NCBI RefSeq assembly: GCF_000716535.1
Contig: NZ_JNWV01000028.1
Coordinates: 62,001 to 126,000, forward strand
DNA: 64,000 nucleotides
Reading direction: 5' to 3'
DNA from: Streptomyces flaveolus
Lineage (GTDB): Bacteria; Actinomycetota; Actinomycetes; Streptomycetales; Streptomycetaceae
Shown: positions 8,578-18,347 of the stretch, one piece after another
Position numbering within the stretch: position 1 is the stretch's first letter
How the letters are laid out: each line of letters opens with the position of its first letter
Position numbers and translations under genes: made by a program
Notes under the pieces: model-generated
What the model was told of the DNA's origin: nothing
Seen by the model: only the letters and a program-made list of their open reading frames with translations
Database searches by the model: none

Positions 8578-9692
8578 CGCGCCGGGGGCTCCGCCGGCTG
8601 ACCCCCGGTTTTCCCACCCACCCACCCGACTCGGCCGGCTGGGAGGTGACCCCAGGGGGATGCGACTCGGCCGCCTGGGAAGCGGGCGGGGTGCAGTTCG
8701 GCGGGGGTGTGGTCCGGCGGTTGGGGAGCCTGCGGGGGTGTAGTCCGGCTGTTGGGGAGCCTGCGGGGTGTGGTTCGGCGGCTGGGGTTGGCCCGGGCGG
8801 CTGGAAGGTGGCCCGCGGGGGTGCGACTCGGGTGGTTGGGAAGCCCACGGGGATGTGGCTCGGCCGCGCCCAGTCGCCGAGCGCCCCCCAGGGCCGCGTC
8901 CAGCCGCCCGAGCCGCCCCCAGGGCCACGCCCAGCCGCCGAACCACACCTCAGGCCCACCCCCAGGCGCCGAGCGACACCCCGCGCGCTTTCCAGCCGAC
9001 CGAGCCCACCCCAGCGGGGCCGTGCTCATCCGCCCGAGCCGACTTCCCGGGGCCGCGCCCAGTCGCCGAGCGACCCCCTAGGGCCGTGCCCAGCCGCCCG
9101 AGCCGCCCCCAGTCGCCGAGCGACATCCCGCGCGCTTTCCAGCCGACCGAGCCCACCCCAGCGGGGCCGTGCTCATCCGCCCGAGCCGACTTCCCGGGGC
9201 CGCGCCCAGTCGCCGAGCGGCCCACCCGCCCGAGCTGACCTCCCAGGCCCACCCCCAGCCGCCGAGCGATACCCCGCACGCTTTCCAGCCGACCGAGCCC
9301 ACCCGCCCGAGCCGACTTCCCGGGGCCGCGCCCAGTCGCCGAGCGCCCCTCAGGGCCGCGCCCACCCGCCCGAGCCGACCTCCCAGGCCCACGCCCAGCC
9401 GCCGAACCACACCCCAGGCCCACCCCCAGCCGCCGAGCGACACCCCGCCCGCTTCCCAGCCGACCGAGCCACCCCCGCGGGGCCGTGCCCACCCGCCCGG
9501 GTCGGTCCCGGGGCCATTTCAGCGTGGCCCGCATGGGTGTGGCTCGGGTGGGCGGGGGGCGGGGGGTTGGGGGGCGGTCGTATGAAAAGCCCTACGGTGT
9601 TGTCAGCCCCCCGTCGTACTCTGGATAGCGCGAGGCCGCCCTCAGCTACGCGGCCGTGACGAGGAGGAAGCGCAGGCCTTAAGAGCCGGCCC
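8578..9692. repeat. About 1.1 kb gene-free region filled with degenerate GC-rich repeats in two opposing arms
   Basis: No plausible gene lies here; open frames across it encode only Pro/Arg/Ser-rich nonsense. From about 8640 to 8870 the plus strand is G-rich, with a 31-bp tandem unit containing TTGGGGAGCCTGCGGGG at 8721 and 8752. From about 8870 to 9520 the plus strand is C-rich and carries the complementary motif (CAGCCGCCGA-CACACCCC types). The field is therefore a large imperfect inverted repeat. Within the right arm, 8967-9072 is repeated at 9114-9219 with one mismatch in 106 bp, and a shorter, internally deleted copy starts near 9261. Bases 9590-9692 are the phoH leader and include a GGCCGC/GCGGCC hairpin. 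Confidence 0.85.
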
Positions 9693-10772
9693 ATGACACA
9701 GACACCCACAGCTCACACCCCCGCGCAGGAGCAGGCGAGAGCGCAGTTCACCGTCCCCGCCCAGCACCCCATGGTGACCGTGCTGGGTTCCGGCGACTCC
9801 CTCCTGCGCGTGATCGAGAGGGCCTTCCCGGCGGCCGACATCCATGTCCGGGGCAACGAGATCAGCGCGGTCGGCGACCCGGTCGACGTCGCCCTCATCT
9901 CGCGCGTGTTCGAAGAGATGATGCTGGTGCTCCGCACCGGGCAGCCGATGACGGAGGACGCAGTGGAACGCTCGATCGCCATGCTGAAGGCGAGCGAGGC
10001 AGGGACGAGCGACGGCCTGGAGACCCCGGCCGAGGTGCTGACGCAGAACATCCTGTCCTCGCGCGGCCGTACGATCCGCCCCAAGACCCTCAACCAGAAG
10101 CGGTACGTCGACGCGATCGACAAGCACACGATCGTCTTCGGCATCGGCCCCGCCGGTACCGGCAAGACCTACCTGGCCATGGCCAAGGCCGTGCAGGCCC
10201 TGCAGTCCAAGCAGGTCAACCGGATCATCCTCACCCGTCCGGCGGTGGAGGCGGGTGAGCGCCTCGGCTTCCTGCCCGGCACGCTCTACGAGAAGATCGA
10301 CCCGTACCTGCGCCCGCTGTACGACGCGCTGCACGACATGATCGACCCGGACTCGATCCCGCGGCTGATGGCCGCCGGGACGATCGAGGTCGCGCCGCTC
10401 GCCTACATGCGCGGTCGCACGCTCAACGACGCCTTCATCATCCTGGACGAGGCCCAGAACACGAGCCCCGAACAGATGAAGATGTTCCTCACCCGCCTCG
10501 GCTTCGACTCGAAGATCGTGATCACGGGTGACGTGACCCAGGTCGACCTGCCGAACGGGCAGAAGTCGGGCCTCAGGCAGGTACAGGAGATCCTGGAGGG
10601 CGTCGAGGACGTCCACTTCTCCCGGCTGTCGTCCCACGATGTCGTACGGCACAAGCTGGTGGGCCGTATCGTCGACGCGTACGAGAAGTACGACAGCAAG
10701 TACGGCACCGAGAACGGCGCTCCCAAGGGCGTCCGTGGCAAGTCCGGCGCCAAGGGCACCAAGGGGAAGTAG
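9693..10772 (+). CDS. phoH: PhoH-like ATPase (YbeZ type)
   Basis: A 359-residue P-loop ATPase with Walker A GPAGTGKT near residue 155, Walker [10 protein letters not shown] near residue 250 and the PhoH core [17 protein letters not shown]. The KH-like N-terminal segment is present and the C-terminus is a Lys/Gly tail. In bacteria it works with YbeY in RNA metabolism and ribosome quality control, and here ybeY starts 12 bp downstream. The ATG at 9693 is chosen as the first start after the structured leader. The order phoH-ybeY-CorC family is the usual conserved operon. Confidence 0.92.
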   Translation: MTQTPTAHTPAQEQARAQFTVPAQHPMVTVLGSGDSLLRVIERAFPAADIHVRGNEISAVGDPVDVALISRVFEEMMLVLRTGQPMTEDAVERSIAMLKASEAGTSDGLETPAEVLTQNILSSRGRTIRPKTLNQKRYVDAIDKHTIVFGIGPAGTGKTYLAMAKAVQALQSKQVNRIILTRPAVEAGERLGFLPGTLYEKIDPYLRPLYDALHDMIDPDSIPRLMAAGTIEVAPLAYMRGRTLNDAFIILDEAQNTSPEQMKMFLTRLGFDSKIVITGDVTQVDLPNGQKSGLRQVQEILEGVEDVHFSRLSSHDVVRHKLVGRIVDAYEKYDSKYGTENGAPKGVRGKSGAKGTKGK

Positions 10773-10784
10773 ACCAGCACGACC

Positions 10785-11282
10785 ATGTCGATCGACGTCA
10801 ACAACGAGTCCGGCACCGAGGTAGACGAGCAGGCGATCCTCGACATCGCCCGCTACGCGCTCGCGCGGATGCGCATCCACCCGCTCTCCGAGCTCTCGGT
10901 GATCGTCGTGGACGCCGACGCCATGGAGCAGCTGCACATCCAGTGGATGGACCTGCCGGGGCCCACCGATGTCATGTCGTTCCCGATGGACGAGCTGCGG
11001 CCGCCGTCCAAGGACGACGACGAGCCGCCGCAGGGGCTGCTCGGGGACATCGTGCTCTGCCCGGAGGTCGCCGCGAAGCAGGGGGCGGAAGCCCCGACGC
11101 AGCACTCCATGGACGAGGAGCTCCAGCTGCTCACCGTCCATGGCGTGCTGCACCTGCTGGGCTACGACCACGAGGAGCCCGACGAGAAGGCCGAGATGTT
11201 CGGGCTCCAGGCCGCCATCGTGGACGGATGGCGGGCCGAGCGCGGTCTGACCGGGCCGTCCCCGGCACCGACCGTCTCGTAA
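10785..11282 (+). CDS. ybeY: Endoribonuclease YbeY (rRNA maturation factor)
   Basis: A 165-residue zinc metalloprotein required for 16S rRNA maturation. The zinc motif [11 protein letters not shown] is at residues 119-129, giving His119, His123 and His129. DVMSFPMDE near residue 62 is the other conserved block. Length and start (ATG 10785, 12 bp after phoH) are normal. It is followed 9 bp later by the CBS-domain membrane protein, so the three genes form one transcription unit. Confidence 0.95.
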   Translation: MSIDVNNESGTEVDEQAILDIARYALARMRIHPLSELSVIVVDADAMEQLHIQWMDLPGPTDVMSFPMDELRPPSKDDDEPPQGLLGDIVLCPEVAAKQGAEAPTQHSMDEELQLLTVHGVLHLLGYDHEEPDEKAEMFGLQAAIVDGWRAERGLTGPSPAPTVS

Positions 11283-11291
11283 GCGGGCCGT

Positions 11292-12593
11292 ATGTCTCCG
11301 CAGATCGTGGTCGGCGCGATCGCGCTGGTCGTCGTCGCCTGGCTCGCCGCCTGCGCGGAGGCGGGCCTCGCCCGCGTCTCCAGCTTCCGCGCCGAGGAGG
11401 CCGTGAAGTCCGGCCGGCGGGGCGGCGCCCGGCTCGCCCAGATCGCCGCCGACCCCACCCGCTATCTGAACGTGGCCCTGCTGGTCCGCGTGGCCTGCGA
11501 GATGGCCGCCGCGGCCCTGGTGACGTACGCCTGCCTCCAGGCCTTCGCCGCCACCTGGCAGGCCCTGCTGGTCGCCATCGGGGTCATGGTCCTGGTGTCG
11601 TACGTCGCCGTGGGGGTGTCCCCGCGCACCATCGGCCGTCAGCACCCGCTCAACACCGCCACCGCGGCGGCCTACGTGCTGCTGCCGCTGGCCCGGATCA
11701 TGGGCCCCATCCCCTCCCTGCTGATCCTCATCGGCAACGCGCTCACGCCCGGCAAGGGCTTCCGGCGCGGGCCCTTCGCCTCCGAGGCGGAGCTGCGCGC
11801 GCTGGTCGACCTCGCCGAGAAGGAGTCGTTGATCGAGGACGACGAGCGCCGGATGGTGCACTCGGTCTTCGAGCTGGGCGACACGCTGGTGCGCGAGGTC
11901 ATGGTCCCGCGGACCGACCTGGTCACCATCGAGCGCTTCAAGACCATCCGGCAGGCCCTCACCCTCGCCCTGCGCTCCGGGTTCTCCCGCATCCCGGTCA
12001 CCGGCGAGAGCGAGGACGACATCGTCGGGATCGTGTACCTGAAGGACCTGGTCCGCAAGACGCACATCAGCCGGGACACGGAGGGCGACCTGGTGTCCAC
12101 GGCCATGCGCCCGGCCGTGTTCGTGCCCGACACCAAGAACGCCGGCGACCTGCTGCGCGAGATGCAGAAGGAACGCAACCACGTCGCCGTCGTCATCGAC
12201 GAGTACGGCGGCACGGCCGGGATCGTCACCATCGAGGACATCCTGGAGGAGATCGTCGGCGAGATCACCGACGAGTACGACCGGGAGATCCCGCCCGTGG
12301 AGGACCTAGGCGACGACCGCTTCCGGGTCACCGCCCGCCTGGACATCACCGACCTCGGCGAGCTGTACGGCCTGGAGGAGTACGACGACGAGGACGTGGA
12401 GACCGTCGGCGGGCTCCTCGCCAAGGCGCTCGGCCGGGTGCCCATCGCCGGGGCCTCCGCCGAGGTCGAACTGCCCGACGGGCGCAGCCTGCGGCTGACG
12501 GCCGAGGCCGCGGCCGGCCGCCGGAACAAGATCGTGACGGTGCTGGTGGAGCCGGTGCCCGTGCGCGTCGTCGAGGAGGAGAAGGCCGAGTGA
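11292..12593 (+). CDS. Hemolysin-family membrane protein (DUF21-CBS-CorC/HlyC)
   Basis: 433 residues. The N-terminal DUF21 part has about four membrane helices (residues 1-160). A pair of CBS domains follows (EVMVPRTDLVTIE … DEYGGTAGIVTIEDILEEIVGEITDEYD) and a C-terminal CorC_HlyC domain ends near residue 425. Family members are linked to magnesium/cobalt efflux or stress tolerance at the cytoplasmic membrane. The stop overlaps the GTG of the next gene (GTGA at 12590-12593), so translation of the pair is coupled. Confidence 0.9.
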   Translation: MSPQIVVGAIALVVVAWLAACAEAGLARVSSFRAEEAVKSGRRGGARLAQIAADPTRYLNVALLVRVACEMAAAALVTYACLQAFAATWQALLVAIGVMVLVSYVAVGVSPRTIGRQHPLNTATAAAYVLLPLARIMGPIPSLLILIGNALTPGKGFRRGPFASEAELRALVDLAEKESLIEDDERRMVHSVFELGDTLVREVMVPRTDLVTIERFKTIRQALTLALRSGFSRIPVTGESEDDIVGIVYLKDLVRKTHISRDTEGDLVSTAMRPAVFVPDTKNAGDLLREMQKERNHVAVVIDEYGGTAGIVTIEDILEEIVGEITDEYDREIPPVEDLGDDRFRVTARLDITDLGELYGLEEYDDEDVETVGGLLAKALGRVPIAGASAEVELPDGRSLRLTAEAAAGRRNKIVTVLVEPVPVRVVEEEKAE

Positions 12594-12949
12594 CGCCCCG
12601 GGAGCTGCGCGCCTTCTGCCTGTCCTTCAACGCGGCCGTGGAGGACTTCCCGTTCAGCCCGGAGATCTCGGTCTTCAAGGTGCTGGGCAAGATGTTCGCC
12701 CTGACGCACCTGGACGCGCGGCCCCTGACGGTCAACCTCAAGTGCGACCCGGAGGACGCCATCCGGCTGCGGGCCGAGCACGAGGGGCTCATCCTCCCCG
12801 GCTGGCACATGAACAAGCGGCACTGGAACACCGTGACGGTCGACGGGGAGCTGCCGGACCGGCTGGTCCGGGAGCTGATCGAGGACTCGTACGACCTGGT
12901 GGTCGCCGGTCTGCCCCGGGCCGAGCGGCTGCGGCTCGACCGTCCGTGA
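12590..12949 (+). CDS. MmcQ/YjbR-like DNA-binding-fold protein
   Basis: A 119-residue protein with the MmcQ/YjbR pattern: an early LSFNAAVEDFPFSP, then VFKVLGKMFAL, LKCDPEDAIRLR and the late WHMNKRHWNTVTVDG block. Members have a CyaY-like fold; their function is poorly defined. The GTG at 12590 overlaps the upstream stop. It sits in the phoH operon of many actinobacteria, so a housekeeping role is likely. Confidence 0.85.
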   Translation: MTPRELRAFCLSFNAAVEDFPFSPEISVFKVLGKMFALTHLDARPLTVNLKCDPEDAIRLRAEHEGLILPGWHMNKRHWNTVTVDGELPDRLVRELIEDSYDLVVAGLPRAERLRLDRP

Positions 12950-12996
12950 GCGCACCCGTGCCGGACGTCTCCACCGGGGCTTCGTATGCTCGGGGC

Positions 12997-13350
12997 ATGA
13001 CCGAGAGCAACGCGCTTGATCCCGAGGACCGCAAGATCGTCACCCTGGCCCGTTCCGCGCGGGCCCGCAACGGTGTGCCCGAGGGGGCGGCCGTACGGGA
13101 CGAGACCGGGCGCACGTATGTCGCCGGGTCGGTCGCGCTGGCTTCGCTGGAGCTGAGCGCGTTGCGGACGGCGGTCGCCATGGCGGTGGCCTCGGGGGCG
13201 CGGTCCTTGGAGGCGGCGGCAGTGGTGAGCGACGCCGACTCCGTGCCGGACGAGGACAGGGCCGCTGTCGCCGACCTGGGTGGTCCTCGGACGCCGGTCT
13301 TCCTGGCCTCGCCCGACGGCACCGTGCGGGGCACCGTCTTCGCCGGCTGA
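12997..13350 (+). CDS. Cytidine deaminase-fold protein lacking the zinc ligands
   Basis: A 117-residue protein whose N-terminal half follows cytidine deaminase (VPEGAAVRDETGRTYVAGSVALASLELSALRTAVAMAV, where active enzymes have a C/H-A-E signature and later P-C-x-x-C). There is no cysteine or histidine anywhere in the protein, so it cannot bind the catalytic zinc in the usual way and should not be called an active deaminase. The ATG at 12997 fits the family N-terminus. It ends the phoH operon and lies 47 bp after the YjbR gene. Confidence 0.75.
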   Translation: MTESNALDPEDRKIVTLARSARARNGVPEGAAVRDETGRTYVAGSVALASLELSALRTAVAMAVASGARSLEAAAVVSDADSVPDEDRAAVADLGGPRTPVFLASPDGTVRGTVFAG

Positions 13351-13472
13351 GCGATGCGCCGCCCGCCCGTCACTCTCCTCTGAGAACTCGCCGACCGAAG
13401 AGCAGGTCGGCCGGAATTCAACCTTGTTGCCGTCCTGCCTCCGCGCGTCAATGGACCCGTAAGAATCCGACG

Positions 13473-13483
13473 GACCGTCAGAT
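13473..13483 (+). promoter_or_regulatory. Shared upstream motif GACCGTCAGAT (copy 1)
   Basis: The 11-mer GACCGTCAGAT occurs here, 110 bp upstream of the first secreted-protein gene. It recurs at 14101-14111, 110 bp upstream of the second. Equal spacing to both starts suggests a common promoter or operator element for the surface-protein cluster. No regulator is assigned. Confidence 0.4.
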
Positions 13484-13582
13484 CCGCACTCCCGCGCAGC
13501 GTGCCCGCACCCGCCCGCGCAGGCCTCTCGTCCGTCGGCCGTCCCCACGGCACTCCCCGCCACGAAAGGGAAGCGGATCCCC

Positions 13583-14060
13583 ATGAGAGGCAAGCGCACG
13601 GCAACGGGTGCGGCACTGGTTGCCGGGGCCCTCGCGGTCACCGGACTCGCCTTCCCGCCCACCGCGGCCGCCGTCACTCCCCAGTCGGCGACCATCACCG
13701 CGAACTGCGGCATCTTCGGCGGTGGCGCGGCCACGCTCACCGCCACCCAGAGCGGCGGCTCGGCCACCCTCACCCTCACCTCCACCGCGATCAAGACGCC
13801 GGTCGCGGTCGCCCAGGACTCGATCGCCTCCACCCTCACCATGGTCAGGGCGAGCGGCGGCACCGCCGTCTTCAGCGGGACGAAGAACCCGGCCATGGCC
13901 GGCGGCGCCGCGGTCACCGTCGGCCCGCTCAGCGGCACCGTGGCCTCCGGTGACAGCCTCGGAGGCGTACGGCGGCTCGCTGAAGATGGTCATCTTCGGC
14001 ATCACCGTGACCTGCACGGCCTCGGCCAAGCAGTCGCCCGGACCGTTCGTCTTCGACTGA
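13583..14060 (+). pseudogene. Small secreted protein with an apparent 1-base frameshift near its C-terminus
   Basis: The frame from the ATG at 13583 encodes a Sec signal peptide (MRGKRTATGAALVAGALAVTG…TAAA) and a Thr/Ser/Gly-rich mature domain. Near 13961 the natural continuation moves to the next frame (EAYGGSLKMVIFGITVTCTASAK, ending at the stop at 14058-14060). Removing one G from CTCGGAGGCG restores a single reading frame of about 158 residues. Left uncorrected, the frame runs on to 14077 with an Arg/His-rich nonsense tail. It may be a true mutation or a sequencing error. It is the first gene of the WxL-like secreted cluster. Confidence 0.65.
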
Positions 14061-14082
14061 CTGAACTGAGCAGTTGATTCCG

Positions 14083-14123
14083 GACGCCGCAGAAACTGAT
14101 GACCGTCAGATTCCTGCGGCGTC
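14083..14123 (+). terminator. Hairpin between the two secreted-protein genes
   Basis: GACGCCGCAG at 14083-14092 pairs perfectly with CTGCGGCGTC at 14114-14123, leaving a 21-base loop. There is no clear T-run. The loop contains the second GACCGTCAGAT copy, itself part of CTGATGACCGTCAG, so the structure could be a terminator, an operator, or both. Confidence 0.45.
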
Positions 14124-14210
14124 TCCATTGACTTCTCACCCCCGCTCCACATCAATGCCCCCTGTCGGCGCAGCCGAGCCGCTGCGCCCGCAACCCTCAG
14201 GAGGGGGCCC

Positions 14211-15536
14211 ATGGGTCCGACACCCCGAGCCCGACGGTGGCGCTGGGCGTCACTGCTCGGGGCGACCGCCCTCACGGTCACCGCGGGCGGCGCACTGGCC
14301 TGTCCGGCCGGCGCCGCGGGCACGAACGTGGATTTCGCCACGCACTGCATTCCGCCGGACATCGCCGGCATCCCGCCGATCGACGGCACCACCACCGCGA
14401 ACGTGTCGGTGGACAAGACCAGTCCCAAGGTCGGCGACACGGTCACCGTGACCTACACCGTGGTCACGGCCGCCGCCGGCAACCCCACCGACCTGGCCCT
14501 GCCGGCCGACATCATGACCCCGACCGGAAAGGTGACGCTCGGCGGCGCGCAGAGCGGTGACGTCACCGTCGCCGGGCCGAAGAAGAACCCGCCGGTGCCG
14601 GGGAAGGCCGCCTTCCCGTCCTTCTCCATGACCGGCACGTTCACCGTCACCAAGGCCGGGCAGATCACCCTCTCGCCCGGCGGCTACAACATCCACACCA
14701 GCTACATCCTGGAGCTGGACACCCCCTGCACGGTCATCACCCCGCCCGCCCCGGTGTCGCAGACCGTCACCGCGACCGACGGGACACCCGCCAACACCCG
14801 GGCCGTCTCGCTGAGTTCCCCCTCCGGTGACCCCGGGGCCGCTGTCACCGTCAGCGGGACGAACTTCACGCCGGGCGCCACCGTCACCCTGGCCGGGCGG
14901 GCCGGCGACAAGCAGACCGCGGACACCGCGACCGTGACCGCGAACGCCCAGCCCTCCTTCAGCGGCTCCCTCGTCGTCAGGGACAAGACGACGACCGGGA
15001 TCGTGGCCTACGAGGGCGGCTCCTGGAACGCGGACAAGGGTGCCGGGCCCGCCGCCTACGTCGTCAACGACACCACGCCCGTACCGGCGGGCAGCCAGAA
15101 GCTGACCACCACCGTCAAGGCGGGCACCCTGTCCATGTCCCAGACCGGGGACTCGGTCACCCTGTCGGCGGTCGACTTCGGCCGGGGCGGGGCCTCGACC
15201 GGCAGCCTGAACACGGTGACCGTCAAGGACTTCCGCGGCGGGCCCGCGGGATGGTCCCTGACCGGCAAGGTCACCGACTTCACCGGGCCCGGCGCCAGGC
15301 TCGACGCCGGGAAGCTGAGCTGGACCCCTGCCTGCGTGACCAAGGCGGGCAGCCCCAGCACCTGCAAGGCCGGCTCGGCGGGCACCGTGGGCAGCGCGGG
15401 GGCGACCCTGGCGTCGACCCCCAACGGCACGCTCACCGGCGGTGAGTTCACCGTCGACGCCGGGCTGTCCCTGGACGTACCGGCGTTCACGCCTCCCGGC
15501 GCGTACTCCGGCGTGCTCACGCTGACGCTCACGTGA
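14211..15536 (+). CDS. Secreted surface protein with WxL-like C-terminal domain
   Basis: 441 residues with a Sec signal peptide and an AGA cleavage region. The mature part is built of Ig-like beta modules (SVDKTSPKVGDTVTVTYTV; VSLSSPSGDPGAAVTVSGTNFTPGATV). The C-terminal third (GSLNTVTVKDFRGGPAGWSLTG … FTVDAGLSLDVPAFTPPGAYSGVLTLTLT) resembles a WxL-type cell-wall-binding domain, with the GWSLTG and final PxGxYxGxLTLTLT pattern. Some databases mislabel such proteins as beta-xylosidases; no glycosidase motif is visible. It is followed immediately by the DUF916-type membrane protein, the partner expected for WxL systems. Confidence 0.65.
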   Translation: MGPTPRARRWRWASLLGATALTVTAGGALACPAGAAGTNVDFATHCIPPDIAGIPPIDGTTTANVSVDKTSPKVGDTVTVTYTVVTAAAGNPTDLALPADIMTPTGKVTLGGAQSGDVTVAGPKKNPPVPGKAAFPSFSMTGTFTVTKAGQITLSPGGYNIHTSYILELDTPCTVITPPAPVSQTVTATDGTPANTRAVSLSSPSGDPGAAVTVSGTNFTPGATVTLAGRAGDKQTADTATVTANAQPSFSGSLVVRDKTTTGIVAYEGGSWNADKGAGPAAYVVNDTTPVPAGSQKLTTTVKAGTLSMSQTGDSVTLSAVDFGRGGASTGSLNTVTVKDFRGGPAGWSLTGKVTDFTGPGARLDAGKLSWTPACVTKAGSPSTCKAGSAGTVGSAGATLASTPNGTLTGGEFTVDAGLSLDVPAFTPPGAYSGVLTLTLT

Positions 15537-15595
15537 GCGTGCGGGCGTCCGCACCCGCCCGTTCCCCTCTCACCCGTCCATGGGGGTCCGCACCC

Positions 15596-16865
<1,270 letters not shown>

Positions 16866-18173
16866 TTAGGCCTTGACCTTCTGGGCGGAGGGGGAGAGGA
16901 CGGACGAGCCGACCGGGGCGCCGTGCCCCAGGACGCCGTGATCGTATGCGGTCTCGGCGTGCACCGTAAGGTCGAGGCCGGTGTGCTCCTGCTCCTCGCT
17001 CGCCCGCAGGCCCAGCGCCTTGTCGAGCAGCTTCCCCAGGCCGTACGTCACCGAGAAGGCGTACACCGCGACGACGACCACGGCGAGCAGCTGCTTGCCG
17101 AGCGGGGCGAGCCCGCCGCCGTAGAACAGGCCCTCCGCCCCGCCGGTCATCGCCTTCTCGGCGAACAGGCCGATCAGCAGGGTGCCGATGACGCCGCCGA
17201 CCAGGTGGACGCCGACGACGTCCAGGGAGTCGTCGTAGTTCAGCTTGAACTTCCAGCTCACCGCGTAGGAGCAGACGACACCGGCGGCGAGGCCCACGAC
17301 CAGGGCGCCCAGCAGGGACACCGTGCCGCAGGACGGGGTGATGGCGACCAGGCCGGCCACCGCGCCGGAGGCGGCGCCCAGGGTCGTCGGGTGGCCGTCG
17401 CGCCGCTGCTCGACGAAGAGCCAGCCGAGCAGGCCGGTGCAGCCGGCGGCGAGCGTGTTGAGGAACGCGGCGGCGGCCAGGCCGTTCGCGCCGAGCGCGG
17501 AGCCGGCGTTGAAGCCGAACCAGCCGAACCAGAGCAGACCGGCGCCGAGGACCACCATGGGCAGGTTGTGCGGGCGCATGGCGTCCTTCTTGAAGCCCAG
17601 GCGGGGGCCGAGGACCAGGCACAGGGCCAGTCCGGAGGCACCGGAGGTGATCTCGACGGGCAGACCGCCGGCGAAGTCGAGCGCGCCGAGCCGGTCGAGG
17701 ATCCAGCCGCCGGGACCCCACACCCAGTGCGTCACGGGAACGTATACGAGGAGCGTCCAGAGCGGTACGAAGACCAGCCACGCCGAGAACTTCGTCCGGT
17801 CGGCGACCGCGCCGCTGATCAGGGCGGCCGTGACGATCGCGAAGGTGAGCTGGAAGGTGGCGAACAGGACGGTCGGGACCGTGCCGTGCACGCTGTCCGG
17901 GCCGAGCCCGCGCATTCCGGCCTGATGGAGACCGCCGATCAGCCCGCCGCCGATGTCGTCGCCGAAGGCGAGGGAGTAGCCGGCCGCCAGCCACACCACC
18001 GTGACCAGGGCGATCGACACGAAGCTCATCATCAGCATGTTGAGGACGCTCTTCGTGCGGACCATGCCGCCGTAGAACAGGGCCAGGCCCGGGGTCATGA
18101 GCAGGACGAGGGCGGTCGCGGCGAGCAGCCAGGCGGTGTCGCCGGTGTTCACGTGGGCTGCGGAGAAGGTCAC
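16866..18173 (-). CDS. amtB: Ammonium transporter AmtB
   Basis: About 435 residues with 11 membrane helices of the Amt/Mep family. TPGLALFYGGMVRTKSVLNM is the conserved segment of the first helices; the pore histidine regions (DFAGGLPVEITSG, DVVGVHLVGGVIGTLLIG) are present. The GTG at 18173 is chosen because TTGGAG lies 6 bases before it; a TTG at 18185 is the alternative. It imports ammonium under nitrogen limitation with GlnK as partner. It is divergent from era across 174 bp. Confidence 0.93.
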   Translation of the reverse strand: MTFSAAHVNTGDTAWLLAATALVLLMTPGLALFYGGMVRTKSVLNMLMMSFVSIALVTVVWLAAGYSLAFGDDIGGGLIGGLHQAGMRGLGPDSVHGTVPTVLFATFQLTFAIVTAALISGAVADRTKFSAWLVFVPLWTLLVYVPVTHWVWGPGGWILDRLGALDFAGGLPVEITSGASGLALCLVLGPRLGFKKDAMRPHNLPMVVLGAGLLWFGWFGFNAGSALGANGLAAAAFLNTLAAGCTGLLGWLFVEQRRDGHPTTLGAASGAVAGLVAITPSCGTVSLLGALVVGLAAGVVCSYAVSWKFKLNYDDSLDVVGVHLVGGVIGTLLIGLFAEKAMTGGAEGLFYGGGLAPLGKQLLAVVVVAVYAFSVTYGLGKLLDKALGLRASEEQEHTGLDLTVHAETAYDHGVLGHGAPVGSSVLSPSAQKVKA

Positions 18174-18347
18174 GGGCGTCTCCAACGGGTGGGGGCTGCG
18201 TCAGAGGGTCACCGGTGTGCGTTTCCGGTCGCGTACGGGTGTGTTTCCGTGACGTTTCGTTGCGTGCGGGTTTCCGGAAGCTCACGGTCGGGGGTGCGCG
18301 GTGGCCGTGGTGCGGCGGCGCTCTGTGGATCAGGGAGAATGGGCGGC

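Noticed and set aside
8967..9350. Repeats that could be mistaken for a CRISPR array
   Set aside because: Unit length and spacing are irregular, the copies are long and imperfect, there are no unique spacers and no cas genes.
8322..9659. Long Pro/Arg/Ser-rich open frames on both strands across the repeat field
   Set aside because: They are produced by GC-rich repeats without stop codons. They lack domains, ribosome sites and biased third positions consistent with a single frame.
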